From: Prodigiosinella aquatilis
GTDB lineage: Bacteria > Pseudomonadota > Gammaproteobacteria > Enterobacterales > Enterobacteriaceae
NCBI GenBank assembly: GCA_030388725.1
Contig: CP128857.1
Location: 930,001-994,000 of the forward strand
Length of the DNA: 64,000 bases
Reading direction: 5' to 3'
Made by a program: the position numbers and the translations under genes. The stretch's first letter is position 1. Each line of letters begins with the position of its first letter. The notes under the pieces were generated by a model. The model saw nothing but the letters and a program-made list of their open reading frames with translations, made no database searches and was not told the origin of the DNA. Of the stretch, positions 52,258 through 61,099 are shown piece by piece.

Positions 52258-54540
52258 ATGAAAGTAGACACGCGAATGATGACTGAAGCCTGGAAGGGGT
52301 TTGTCGGCGATAAGTGGCAGAAAGCGGTCGATGTCAGGGAGTTTATTCAACAAAACTATATTCCATATGAGGGCGATAGCGCATTTCTCGCAGGACCCAC
52401 CCCATCGACAACTAAATTATGGAATATCGTTCTTGAAGGGATAAAACAGGAAAACCGCACTCACGCTCCCGTTGATTTCGATACGTCCCTGCCTTCTACA
52501 ATCACGTCGCATGACGCAGGTTATATCGATAAAACTGAAGAAAAAATTGTTGGTCTCCAGACAGATAAGCCGCTTAAGCGAGGAATTATTGCTTACGGCG
52601 GTATTCGCATGGTGAAAAATTCATGTGAAGTTTACGGCAAAGAGCTGGATCCGGTGACCGAAAAAATTTTTACGGATTACCGTAAAACCCATAACCAGGC
52701 CTGTTTCGAACTTTATACCCCGGATATCCTTGCCTGCCGTAAATCTGGTGTGATTACTGGCTTACCAGATGCATACGGACGGGGTCGCATTATAGGTGAC
52801 TATCGTCGCATTGCGCTGTATGGCCTGGCGTTCCTTATTCAGGACAAACAAGCACAGTTTGAATCCACTCAGCCAATGCTGGAAAACGCAGAGCACCCCA
52901 CTTCGGTACTGCGGTTACGTGAAGAACTGGCAGACCAGATTAAAGCATTACATGACATTCACGAAATGGGGCTGAAATACGGTATTGATATGGCTGGCCC
53001 GGCACGAACTGCGCAGGAAGCGGTTCAGTTTACTTATTTCGGCTATCTTGCCGCAGTAAAATCCCAGAATGGTGCAGCCATGTCACTTGGCCGCACTTCA
53101 ACCTTCCTGGATGTTTACATTGAGCGTGATCTTTCTGCTGGTCTGCTTAATGAACAGGAGGCTCAGGAACTTATTGACCATTTCATCATGAAACTGAGAA
53201 TGGTTCGTTATCTGCGTACTCCGGAATATGACTCGCTGTTCTCCGGCGATCCGGTATGGGCTACTGAAGCGATGGCCGGAATGGGGACAGACGGTCGCAC
53301 CCTTGTCACGCGCACCACGTTTCGATATTTGCAAACGTTATACAACATGGGGGCTGCGCCTGAACCAAACCTGACCGTCCTGTGGTCTGAGCAACTTCCT
53401 GACGGATTCAAACAGTTCGTTTCGAAAGTCTCGATTGATACATCTTCAATTCAGTACGAAAACGACGATCTGATGCGAAACGATTTTGGTAATGACGATT
53501 ATGCTATCGCCTGCTGTGTAAGCCCACAGATCCTCGGTAAGCATATGCAATTTTTCGGTGCCAGATCTAACCTTGCTAAAGCATTACTTTATGCAATCAA
53601 TGGCGGTATTGATGAAAAATCAGGCGTACAAGTTGGGCCAAAAACTGAGCCAGTAAAATCGGAAATACTTGATTTTGAAGATGTCATGGCACGTTATGAC
53701 AGTATGCTTGACTGGCTTGCCACTCAGTATGTAACCGCACTGAATATCATCCATTACTCACACGATCGTTACAGCTATGAAGCCTCCCTCATGGCGCTCA
53801 TGGATCGTGATGTCTATCGTACTATGGCATGTGGTGTCGCAGGGCTATCCGTTGCGGCTGATTCACTTTCAGCGATTAAATTTTCGCAGGTCAAACCCAT
53901 TCGAAATGAAGCGGGTATTGCTGTCGATTTTGAAATTTCCGGCAGCTACCCGCAGTTCGGTAACAATGATGCTCGGGTGGATGAACTGGCCTGTGATCTG
54001 GTTGAGCGGTTTATGAAGAAAATTCAGAAACATCCAACCTACCGCCATGCCACACCAACTCAGTCAGTGCTGACCATCACCTCTAATGTTGTTTACGGTA
54101 AGAAAACGGGGAACACACCAGATGGCCGCCGTGCTGGCGCACCATTTGGTCCGGGTGCTAACCCGATGCATGGGCGGGATCAGAAAGGCGCTGTCGCTTC
54201 TCTGACATCAGTGGCACGTTTGCCATTCACTTACGCTAAAGATGGGATTTCCTATACGTTTTCCATTGTCCCTGGTGCTCTTGGCAAAAATGATGCGGTC
54301 CGCGGTAAAAATCTGGCCAGCTTGCTGGATGGTTACTTCCACCATGACGAGGCTATAGAAGGGGGACAGCATCTCAATGTGAACGTGATGAACCGTGAAA
54401 TGCTGCTGGATGCGATGGAACATCCGGAAGATTATCCTCAACTCACTATTCGTGTATCGGGTTACGCCGTGCGTTTTAACTCACTTACACGAGAACAACA
54501 GCAAGACGTCATAACAAGAACTTTCACATCGTCATTATGA
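52258..54540 (+). CDS. pyruvate formate-lyase (PflB/TdcE-type glycyl radical enzyme)
   Basis: Glycyl radical enzyme of 760 residues, the same length as E. coli PflB and collinear without visible gaps. It cleaves pyruvate with CoA to acetyl-CoA and formate under anaerobiosis. Active-site Cys419 and Cys420 are in IACCVSPQILG, and the radical Gly735 in RVSGYAVRFNSL. NRTHAPVDFDTSLPSTITSHDAGYI and FFGARSNLAKALLYAINGG are conserved. No activating enzyme gene is adjacent, so it must rely on PflA encoded elsewhere. It heads a cassette with the flavoprotein gene 69 bases downstream. TdcE-like 2-ketobutyrate activity is possible. Confidence 0.92.
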   Translation: MKVDTRMMTEAWKGFVGDKWQKAVDVREFIQQNYIPYEGDSAFLAGPTPSTTKLWNIVLEGIKQENRTHAPVDFDTSLPSTITSHDAGYIDKTEEKIVGLQTDKPLKRGIIAYGGIRMVKNSCEVYGKELDPVTEKIFTDYRKTHNQACFELYTPDILACRKSGVITGLPDAYGRGRIIGDYRRIALYGLAFLIQDKQAQFESTQPMLENAEHPTSVLRLREELADQIKALHDIHEMGLKYGIDMAGPARTAQEAVQFTYFGYLAAVKSQNGAAMSLGRTSTFLDVYIERDLSAGLLNEQEAQELIDHFIMKLRMVRYLRTPEYDSLFSGDPVWATEAMAGMGTDGRTLVTRTTFRYLQTLYNMGAAPEPNLTVLWSEQLPDGFKQFVSKVSIDTSSIQYENDDLMRNDFGNDDYAIACCVSPQILGKHMQFFGARSNLAKALLYAINGGIDEKSGVQVGPKTEPVKSEILDFEDVMARYDSMLDWLATQYVTALNIIHYSHDRYSYEASLMALMDRDVYRTMACGVAGLSVAADSLSAIKFSQVKPIRNEAGIAVDFEISGSYPQFGNNDARVDELACDLVERFMKKIQKHPTYRHATPTQSVLTITSNVVYGKKTGNTPDGRRAGAPFGPGANPMHGRDQKGAVASLTSVARLPFTYAKDGISYTFSIVPGALGKNDAVRGKNLASLLDGYFHHDEAIEGGQHLNVNVMNREMLLDAMEHPEDYPQLTIRVSGYAVRFNSLTREQQQDVITRTFTSSL

Positions 54541-54609
54541 TGTTGAGAAAAATAAAAATAATGATGCGGAAACGTTCCATATGAGAAGAGATTTGCTAAA
54601 GGAAAATTC

Positions 54610-57600
54610 ATGAGCCAGTTAATCAAAGAAATATTATTTCAATCAGGAAACAAGCTAAAAAATCGTATTGTAATGGCACCAATGACGATTCAATCTGCTT
54701 TTTTTGATGGCGGAGTGACGCAAGAGATGATCACCTATTACGAATCTCGTTCTGGTGATGCAAGCGCAGTTATTGTTGAAAGTGCTTTTGTTGAAAATTA
54801 TGGTCGTGCTTTTCCTGGTGCATTAGGGATTGATACGGATAGCAAAGTGACTGGCTTGAAAAAATTAGCTGATGCGATCAAGGCAAAGGGCTCAAAAGCG
54901 ATATTGCAGATCTATCACGCAGGACGTATGGCAAATCCGGAATACAACGGTGGTCACCAGCCAATATCGGCAAGTCCTGTTGCAGCTCTGCGTGATAATG
55001 CAGAAACACCACTTGAAATGACTGAAGTTCAGATCGAAGCAATGATTGAAAACTTTGGTAATGCCGCTCGTCGTGCCATTCTGGCTGGTTTTGATGGTGT
55101 TGAGATCCACGGTGCTAACACTTACCTCATCCAGCAATTTTTCTCTCCTCACTCAAACCGCAGAAATGACAAATGGGGTGGGACCATTGAAAAACGTACG
55201 ACATTCCCGCTTGCGGTTTTGGAAAAGGTCAAACAAGTTGCTTTATCTCATGAGAAAACAGATTTCATTATCGGCTATCGTTTCTCGCCAGAAGAGCTGG
55301 AAGAACCGGGAATCCGCTTTAACGATACTATGTATCTTTTGGATAAACTCGCAATCTGTGGCCTGGATTATTTCCACTTTTCTATGGGGAACTGGGCACG
55401 TAACTCCATTGTGGATCCAGAGGATAAAGAATCACTCATCACTAAGTATCGTCAACTTCAATCGGAAAATGTAGCAAAAGTGCCGGTCATTGGCGTAGGG
55501 GGAATTGTCCAGCGTGCTGATGCAGAACAGGCGCTCTCACAAGGTTACGATATAGTGAGTGTCGGTAAAGGCTATTTGGTTGAGCCGACTTGGGCCGCTA
55601 AGGCTCTAAACAATGAGCAGTGTGCAGAATTTGCTGATATTGCCCAACAGGGAGAATTACAAATACCGACTCCGCTTTGGGAAATCATGGACTATATGAT
55701 TGTGGATAGTGCGGCTGAAGCACTAAAACATCAACGCATTAAAGAACTGCAAAACGTTAAAATTGAATTTAAACCGGGTAAATATACGGCTTACGGACGA
55801 GGTCATAACAGCGACTTACCGGTAACGGTGGCCTTTTCGGAAGATAAGATCCTTGATATTTTTGTTGATTCCTCAAAAGAGTCTGATGGCATTGCGAATC
55901 CAGCATTTGAGCGTATTCCTCAACAAATTATCAATGACCAAACGCTAAATATTGATGTAATTTCTGGCGCAACGGTAAGTAGCCAGGCGGTTATTGATGG
56001 TGTTTCAAATGCGGTTGACCTTGCTGGCGGTAACTCTGAAGCGCTTCGTTGTAAAGCGAGAAAACCGGTTGAATGGTCATCTGAAACTATTGAAGAAACC
56101 GTTGACATCGTGGTTGTTGGCGGCGGCGGTGCAGGCTTGAGCGCAGCCCTTACTGCCCTTGATAAAGGCAAATCAGTCATTTTACTGGAAAAATTCCCGG
56201 CCATTGGTGGTAACACCGTTCGCACTGGCGGTTGGGTAAATGCAGCGGAGCCCGAGTGGCAGAATGGCTTCCGTGCTCTACCGGGGGAAAAAGAAAACTT
56301 GATGGCGATTGCCGATACGCCGGAATCAGAGTTTGTAGATGGGTATCTTGCTGATTTTAAAATACTTAAAAAACAGCTTAATAGCTACTTTGTTGATGTG
56401 GAAAACGGTAAACACTATCTATTCGATTCTATTGAGCTACATCGCATCCAGACTTACCTGGGAGGTAAACGTACCGATCTGAATGGTCAATCCATTTATG
56501 GTCAATACGACTTAGTGGAAACCTTAACCTCGAATGCTATGGAGTCAATCAATTGGTTGAGTGATAAAGGCATCGACTTTGATCGCAGTGTGGTTGAAAT
56601 CCCTGTAGGTGCATTGTGGCGTCGTGCGCACAAGCCAAAACGTCCTAAGGGTGTTGAGTTTGTTGATAAACTACAGAAGCGAATTCAAGAAAAAGGGGGC
56701 CGAATAATCACCGATACCCGTGCAACGGATTTGATTGTTGAAAAGGGTAAAGTTGTTGGCATCAAAGCAACACAGGCAAATGGTACCAGGCTGGTACTCA
56801 GTGTAAATAATGGTGTGGTGCTCGCATCAGGTGGTTTCGGTGCCAACACAAAGATGATCAAAAAATACAATACTTACTGGAGAGAAATTGCAGATGATAT
56901 TAAAACAACCAACTCTCCGGCACTTATTGGCGATGGCATCGCAATTGGTGAGAAAGTTGGTGCAGAGTTAGTGGGTATGGGCTTTGTTCAGCTGATGCCA
57001 ATTGGCGACCCGAAATCTGGCGCACTGCTAACAGGATTGATCGTACCACCAGAGAACTTTGTCTTTGTGAACCAACAAGGTAAACGTTTTATTGATGAGT
57101 GCGGAAGTCGTGATGTACTCGCTGAGGCCTTTTTCGATAACGGTAGCGTCATATACATGATTGCCGATGAGAAGATTCGTCAGACAGCCGCGAATACATC
57201 TGATGAAACCATCGAACGAGAAATCAAAGAAGGTATCATCATTCAAGCGGATACACTTGATGAGCTGGCTGAGAAAATTGGTGTTCCAGCAGCTGAATTA
57301 ACGGCAACGATCAATCAGTACAACATCTATGTAGATCAGGGTCATGATCCTGAGTTCCATAAGAGTGCATTCGGTTTGAAAGTGGAACAAGGACCATTCT
57401 ACGCAACACCACGGCAACCATCGGTGCACCACACGATGGGGGGACTAAAAATTGATACTAAAGCGCGTGTTATCAATAAAGAAGGCAACATCATTCCTGG
57501 TTTGTATGCGGCAGGTGAAGTTGCTGGAGGTATCCACGCAGGTAACCGTCTGGGTGGAAACGCGTTAATTGATATCTTTACTTATGGTCGAATTGCTGGT

Positions 57601-57624
57601 GAGAGTGTAGCCGAGCAGATTTGA
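54610..57624 (+). CDS. three-domain NADH:fumarate/enoate reductase flavoprotein
   Basis: Cytoplasmic flavoprotein of 1004 residues with no signal peptide. Domains in order: an old-yellow-enzyme NADH:flavin oxidoreductase (about 1-350, with VMAPMTIQSAF and GFDGVEIHGANTYLIQQFFS); an FMN_bind domain (about 385-470) with ISGATVSSQAV, where Thr455 is the expected covalent FMN site; and a fumarate-reductase-type FAD domain (about 497-1004) with VVVGGGGAGLSAAL, RFIDECGSRD (Arg826) and HAGNRLGGNALID (Arg980). This matches the soluble NADH:fumarate reductase described in Klebsiella and related cinnamate and acrylate reductases. The substrate is not decided by these motifs. AAAGGAAA precedes the ATG, and the apbE gene follows. 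Confidence 0.9.
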   Translation: MSQLIKEILFQSGNKLKNRIVMAPMTIQSAFFDGGVTQEMITYYESRSGDASAVIVESAFVENYGRAFPGALGIDTDSKVTGLKKLADAIKAKGSKAILQIYHAGRMANPEYNGGHQPISASPVAALRDNAETPLEMTEVQIEAMIENFGNAARRAILAGFDGVEIHGANTYLIQQFFSPHSNRRNDKWGGTIEKRTTFPLAVLEKVKQVALSHEKTDFIIGYRFSPEELEEPGIRFNDTMYLLDKLAICGLDYFHFSMGNWARNSIVDPEDKESLITKYRQLQSENVAKVPVIGVGGIVQRADAEQALSQGYDIVSVGKGYLVEPTWAAKALNNEQCAEFADIAQQGELQIPTPLWEIMDYMIVDSAAEALKHQRIKELQNVKIEFKPGKYTAYGRGHNSDLPVTVAFSEDKILDIFVDSSKESDGIANPAFERIPQQIINDQTLNIDVISGATVSSQAVIDGVSNAVDLAGGNSEALRCKARKPVEWSSETIEETVDIVVVGGGGAGLSAALTALDKGKSVILLEKFPAIGGNTVRTGGWVNAAEPEWQNGFRALPGEKENLMAIADTPESEFVDGYLADFKILKKQLNSYFVDVENGKHYLFDSIELHRIQTYLGGKRTDLNGQSIYGQYDLVETLTSNAMESINWLSDKGIDFDRSVVEIPVGALWRRAHKPKRPKGVEFVDKLQKRIQEKGGRIITDTRATDLIVEKGKVVGIKATQANGTRLVLSVNNGVVLASGGFGANTKMIKKYNTYWREIADDIKTTNSPALIGDGIAIGEKVGAELVGMGFVQLMPIGDPKSGALLTGLIVPPENFVFVNQQGKRFIDECGSRDVLAEAFFDNGSVIYMIADEKIRQTAANTSDETIEREIKEGIIIQADTLDELAEKIGVPAAELTATINQYNIYVDQGHDPEFHKSAFGLKVEQGPFYATPRQPSVHHTMGGLKIDTKARVINKEGNIIPGLYAAGEVAGGIHAGNRLGGNALIDIFTYGRIAGESVAEQI

Positions 57625-57641
57625 TCTCAGTGAAATACAGT

Positions 57642-57672
57642 AAATCAGAGGGAGTATGCTTCCCTCTGATTT
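57642..57672 (+). terminator. hairpin between the reductase gene and apbE
   Basis: A perfect 12-bp stem, AAATCAGAGGGA and its complement, with a 7-base loop, followed by ATTAATG. It ends 10 bases before the apbE frame. It is either a terminator with partial readthrough or an attenuator lowering apbE expression relative to the reductase. Confidence 0.7.
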
Positions 57673-57681
57673 ATTAATGCC

Positions 57682-58665
57682 ATGCTAATCCGCAAAATAA
57701 TGAAAATGACAAAATATCAAACCAGATTCCAGATGATGGGGACATTCATTGATTTAGTAATTTACCATCCGAATGGAGAACAACTCATCAAGGATGCCTA
57801 CCGCCAGCTCTATCAATATGCCCAGCGATTCACAGTGAATCAGCCTTATTCTGAATTAATGTGCGTGAACCAAAACGCAGGTATTGCCCCCGTTGTCGTA
57901 CAACCAGATCTTTTTCAACTAATAAAAATAGCCAAAGCGATTAGTGTGGATTCAAAAAATCCCTTCAACATTGCCATTGGGCCTTTGGTCAAAACGTGGC
58001 GTATTGGCTTTAAAAATGCCAGAGTACCAATGCGAGATGAAATATCTGAAAAACTCCCTTTGGTTGATCCGCACAATATTGTTCTGAATGAACATGAACA
58101 GTCCGTTTACCTGACTCAATCAAACATGGAAATCGATTTAGGGGCAATTGCCAAAGGTTACTTTGCCGATGAAGTGAAAAAGAAACTGGTGAGCGCTGGT
58201 GTTGAACATGGTTTCATTAACTTAGGAGGGAATGTATTAACTATTGGTAATGTGCCTAATAAGACCAACCAGGCATGGAATGTGGGCATTCAAAATCCTT
58301 TAGCTGAACGTGGGTCGGTAGTTCGCGTTATGCCGCTTACAGGAGGTTCTATGGTTACTTCTGGTATCAATGAACGTTTCTTCGAAGCCAATGGTCAGCG
58401 CTATCATCACCTGCTTGATACTCAGACGGGAATGCCAATTTCAACAGATATTGCCAGCATTACGATTTTTTCCAAATATTCTATAGATGGTGAAATTTGG
58501 AGTACCGCTGGATTTTTATCTTACATTCATGACGCCATTTTTTACTTAAACCAACAAACTGATATTGAAGCTATAGTGATTTCGAAACACGGTAAAATTC
58601 ATGTGACTGATGGTTTAATTGATGATGGGGTTCATATTGTTGTTTGTGATGGTAAATCACCTTAG
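57682..58665 (+). CDS. apbE: FAD:protein FMN transferase (ApbE), cytoplasmic
   Basis: Flavin transferase of up to 327 residues that attaches FMN to a Thr of FMN_bind domains using FAD and Mg. Conserved stretches are NPFNIAIGPLVKTWRIG, IDLGAIAKGYFADEV, FINLGGNVLTIG, GSMVTSGINERFF and YHHLLDTQTGMPI. It has no lipoprotein signal, unlike periplasmic ApbE, consistent with acting on the cytoplasmic reductase just upstream. The start could be ATG at 57682 or a later one at 57700; neither has a strong RBS. Confidence 0.92.
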   Translation: MLIRKIMKMTKYQTRFQMMGTFIDLVIYHPNGEQLIKDAYRQLYQYAQRFTVNQPYSELMCVNQNAGIAPVVVQPDLFQLIKIAKAISVDSKNPFNIAIGPLVKTWRIGFKNARVPMRDEISEKLPLVDPHNIVLNEHEQSVYLTQSNMEIDLGAIAKGYFADEVKKKLVSAGVEHGFINLGGNVLTIGNVPNKTNQAWNVGIQNPLAERGSVVRVMPLTGGSMVTSGINERFFEANGQRYHHLLDTQTGMPISTDIASITIFSKYSIDGEIWSTAGFLSYIHDAIFYLNQQTDIEAIVISKHGKIHVTDGLIDDGVHIVVCDGKSP

Positions 58666-58686
58666 CAAGAGCTGCTATATGAGAGT

Positions 58687-58761
58687 TGATCCTACCCAAG
58701 TAATGTGGACACAGGCCTAAGCGAGGTTATCGTTTTCAAATTGTTCTGGACTGAGACCACC
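58687..58761 (-). pseudogene. IS3-family orfB C-terminal remnant
   Basis: On the minus strand GGLSPEQFENDNLA followed by a stop is the end of an IS3-type integrase OrfB, and CCTACCCAAGTAATGTGGAC outside it looks like that element's terminal sequence. Everything upstream is missing. The gap 58762-58839 shows no other feature. Confidence 0.65.
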
Positions 58762-58924
58762 CGGTAGCTGTCAACGAAGTTGACACTCTTATTCGTTTTT
58801 TACTCTGCAGATTTTAGCCCGGTTTCTGGCTTGTCTGGAGTAAGCGTACGGCGAACTCGTATTGTTAACAAAGCTCTGCTGCCACATGCTTCCCTCATTC
58901 AATACAACGAATCGGAGGTGAAAT

Positions 58925-59226
58925 ATGGCAAAACGGTATTCTCACAGTGAGCGGCAACAGCATCTCGATGCCTGGCAACAGAGTGGATTAACCAGACAGC
59001 ACTATTGTCAGCAACACGATTTGAACCCTGCCACCTTTTATTATTGGCTCAAACATCATCGCAATGACGCTACCGTGACCGTTCCCGCCGTCTTCATCAG
59101 GGCCACTTTATCTGGCCCCGGCAAGGTGATGTCGTCTGGCTGCTGTCACCCGAGCAGGCAGACTGGCTGATGAAAGGCATCGACTGGCAGCGGGTGGATG
59201 GCCTGGATTTAACCGGCTGGAAATAA
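58925..59226 (+). pseudogene. IS66 tnpA 5' part joined to tnpB 3' part
   Basis: The first 58 or so codons (AKRYSHSERQQHLDAWQQSG ... FYYWLKHHRN) are the N-terminus of the IS66 accessory protein TnpA. From about 59096 another frame reads GHFIWPRQGDVVWLLSPEQA then DWLMKGIDWQRVDGLDLTGW and a stop, the C-terminus of TnpB. The tnpA end and most of tnpB are deleted, with a frame change at the junction; read in the tnpA frame the product is 81 residues. Confidence 0.85.
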
Positions 59227-59291
59227 CAAAAATAGTATTTAATATATTGATTATCAATGACAATCTGGTGCCACGCTGATAAAATGGTCGC

Positions 59292-60824
59292 ATGAATATC
59301 GATGCCTTGCTGACCTCAAAAGACCCCGATGAACTGCGCGCTCTGGCGTTGAAATTACTCGCGGACCTCGAGCAGCAGACGCAGCAAAACCAGACACAAA
59401 CGTGCTATATCCAGCAACTGGAAGAGGCGCTAAAAAATGCCCGCCAGTGGCGCTTCGGGCGTAAAAGCGAAGCCTTCCAGGGTGAACAGCGCGGACTGTT
59501 CGATGAAGATATCGAGGCTGATGCCGCCGATATTGAACAACAGTTGGCCACGTTATTACCCGAACCTGAAGCCGACAAACCCGCCGTGCCCAAACGCCGA
59601 CCGCTGCCGCCGGAACTACCACGCCAGGATATTCACCTTGCCCCGGCATCCGATAGCTGCCCGGACTGTGGCCATGCCCTGCGCTTTATCCGTGATGAAA
59701 TCAGCGAAAGGCTGGAGTATGTGCCGGCGCGTTTTATCGTGCATCGCCATATCCGCCCGCAGTTCAGCTGTGAACACTGCGATACCGTGGTCAGTGCTCC
59801 GCTGCCGGCACAGCTGATAGAAAAAGGCCAGCCCGGCCCAGGGTTGCTGGCGCAGGTGGTCAGCGCCAAATGCCTCGATCATCTGCCGCTCTATCGCCAA
59901 CAGGTTATCTATCAACGCAGCGGTGTTGATATCCCGCGCAGTACGCTGGCGGGCTGGTTCGGCGCCGTGGGCGCGGCGCTCAAACCGCTGGCCGAGCGCC
60001 TGCATCACGACCTGCTGCAACATCCGGTGCTGCAAGCCGATGAAACCACGCTCTCCATTCTCGACCCCGGCAAGGGTAAAACTCAACGTGGTTATCTCTG
60101 GGCCTATGTTACCGCTCAAAGCGCCGAGCAGGCGATAGTGCTGTATGACTGTCAGCCGGGACGCAGCGGACAGTATGCGCGCGACATCCTTGATGGCTGG
60201 CACGGTACTCTGGTAGTAGATGGTTACGCCGGTTACCAGGCGTTGTTCGACAGCGGCCAGGCCCTGGAAGCGGGCTGTTGGGCGCACGCCCGACGAAAGT
60301 TCTTTGAACTGTTTACCATCAATAAAAGCCCGGTGGCCAAACTGGCCCTCGACAGCATCCGTGAGTTGTACCAACTTGAGCGTAAAATCAAACAGCGTCC
60401 GGCGGATAAAAAACGCCGATGGCGACAGCGCTATGCGAAACCTGGACTGGAGGTCTTCCATCAGTGGCTGGTGTTGCAACAGCCGCAGGCCGCGCCCAAC
60501 TCCGCGCTGCGCAAAGCGTTGGACTACATCCTGAAACGCTGGCCGGCCTTACTGCGCTATCTGGATGACGGGCGAGTACCCATAGATAACAACCGCTGTG
60601 AAAATGCGATACGTCCGGTGGCTCTTGGGCGCAAGAATTGGATGTTTGCCGGTTCGTTGCGTGCTGGGCAACGGATGGCGGCTATCCTGAGTCTGCTGGA
60701 AACCGCCAAACTCAACGGCCACGACCCGTATATCTGGTTGCGGGATGTACTGACCCGCTTGCCGACCTGGCCCAACAACCGAATCAGCGAGCTGTTGCCC
60801 TACGCCGAAAATAGCTTTAGCTGA
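59292..60824 (+). CDS. IS66 transposase TnpC
   Basis: Transposase of 510 residues. A leucine-zipper-like N-terminus (LLADLEQQTQQNQTQTCYIQ) precedes WRFGRKSEAF, a zinc-binding segment with SCPDCGH and CEHC, and the catalytic region with Asp in LQADETTLSIL, Asp in VVDGYAGYQ and Glu in NNRCENAIRPVALGRKNW. It is full length and uninterrupted, but without TnpA and TnpB transposition is probably impaired. Confidence 0.95.
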   Translation: MNIDALLTSKDPDELRALALKLLADLEQQTQQNQTQTCYIQQLEEALKNARQWRFGRKSEAFQGEQRGLFDEDIEADAADIEQQLATLLPEPEADKPAVPKRRPLPPELPRQDIHLAPASDSCPDCGHALRFIRDEISERLEYVPARFIVHRHIRPQFSCEHCDTVVSAPLPAQLIEKGQPGPGLLAQVVSAKCLDHLPLYRQQVIYQRSGVDIPRSTLAGWFGAVGAALKPLAERLHHDLLQHPVLQADETTLSILDPGKGKTQRGYLWAYVTAQSAEQAIVLYDCQPGRSGQYARDILDGWHGTLVVDGYAGYQALFDSGQALEAGCWAHARRKFFELFTINKSPVAKLALDSIRELYQLERKIKQRPADKKRRWRQRYAKPGLEVFHQWLVLQQPQAAPNSALRKALDYILKRWPALLRYLDDGRVPIDNNRCENAIRPVALGRKNWMFAGSLRAGQRMAAILSLLETAKLNGHDPYIWLRDVLTRLPTWPNNRISELLPYAENSFS

Positions 60825-61099
60825 TACTGGTCAGTCTATAACATTATTTTATCTGCACAACGTGAGTTCACCCCCTTACCAAGGATACATGAAAGCAGGA
60901 AATTGACTCCCCTGAGTGGGATCGCCTTTGCCAGTAAATGGCTAATAAATAAGCCAAATCAGAATTATCTTCCTGTCAAGACTACCAGAATGATCACCTT
61001 TTTATCTCTGAGGGACTCTCACTGTATTAACAAAAGTAACCTGTGGGTATGTCAATGGGTTGAAATTAAAATATTCGCCAAAAAATAATTTTACCTCTT

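Larger units (their letters stand above)
58840..60879. mobile_element. IS66-family element with internal deletion
   Basis: Bounded by GTAAGCGTACGG on the left and the inverted CCCCCTTAC on the right, about 2.04 kb. It contains an intact tnpC and a fused tnpA-tnpB remnant. The terminal GTAAG is conserved in the family, but the inner parts of the two ends match only loosely. No 8-bp target duplication is seen in the flanks. Confidence 0.75.

Noticed and set aside
59616..60479. Minus-strand open frame of 287 codons within tnpC
   Set aside because: It lies wholly antisense to a well-conserved transposase gene and has no family resemblance.
58832..60887. Target-site duplication around the IS66 element
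   Set aside because: The 8 bases at the left (TGTCTGGA) and right (CAAGGATA) do not match, so either the ends are misplaced or a later rearrangement removed it.
60903..61088. 61-codon open frame between the IS66 element and the MmgE/PrpD gene
   Set aside because: No RBS, no similarity recognised, and it occupies a low-complexity AT-rich gap; chance is the simpler reading.
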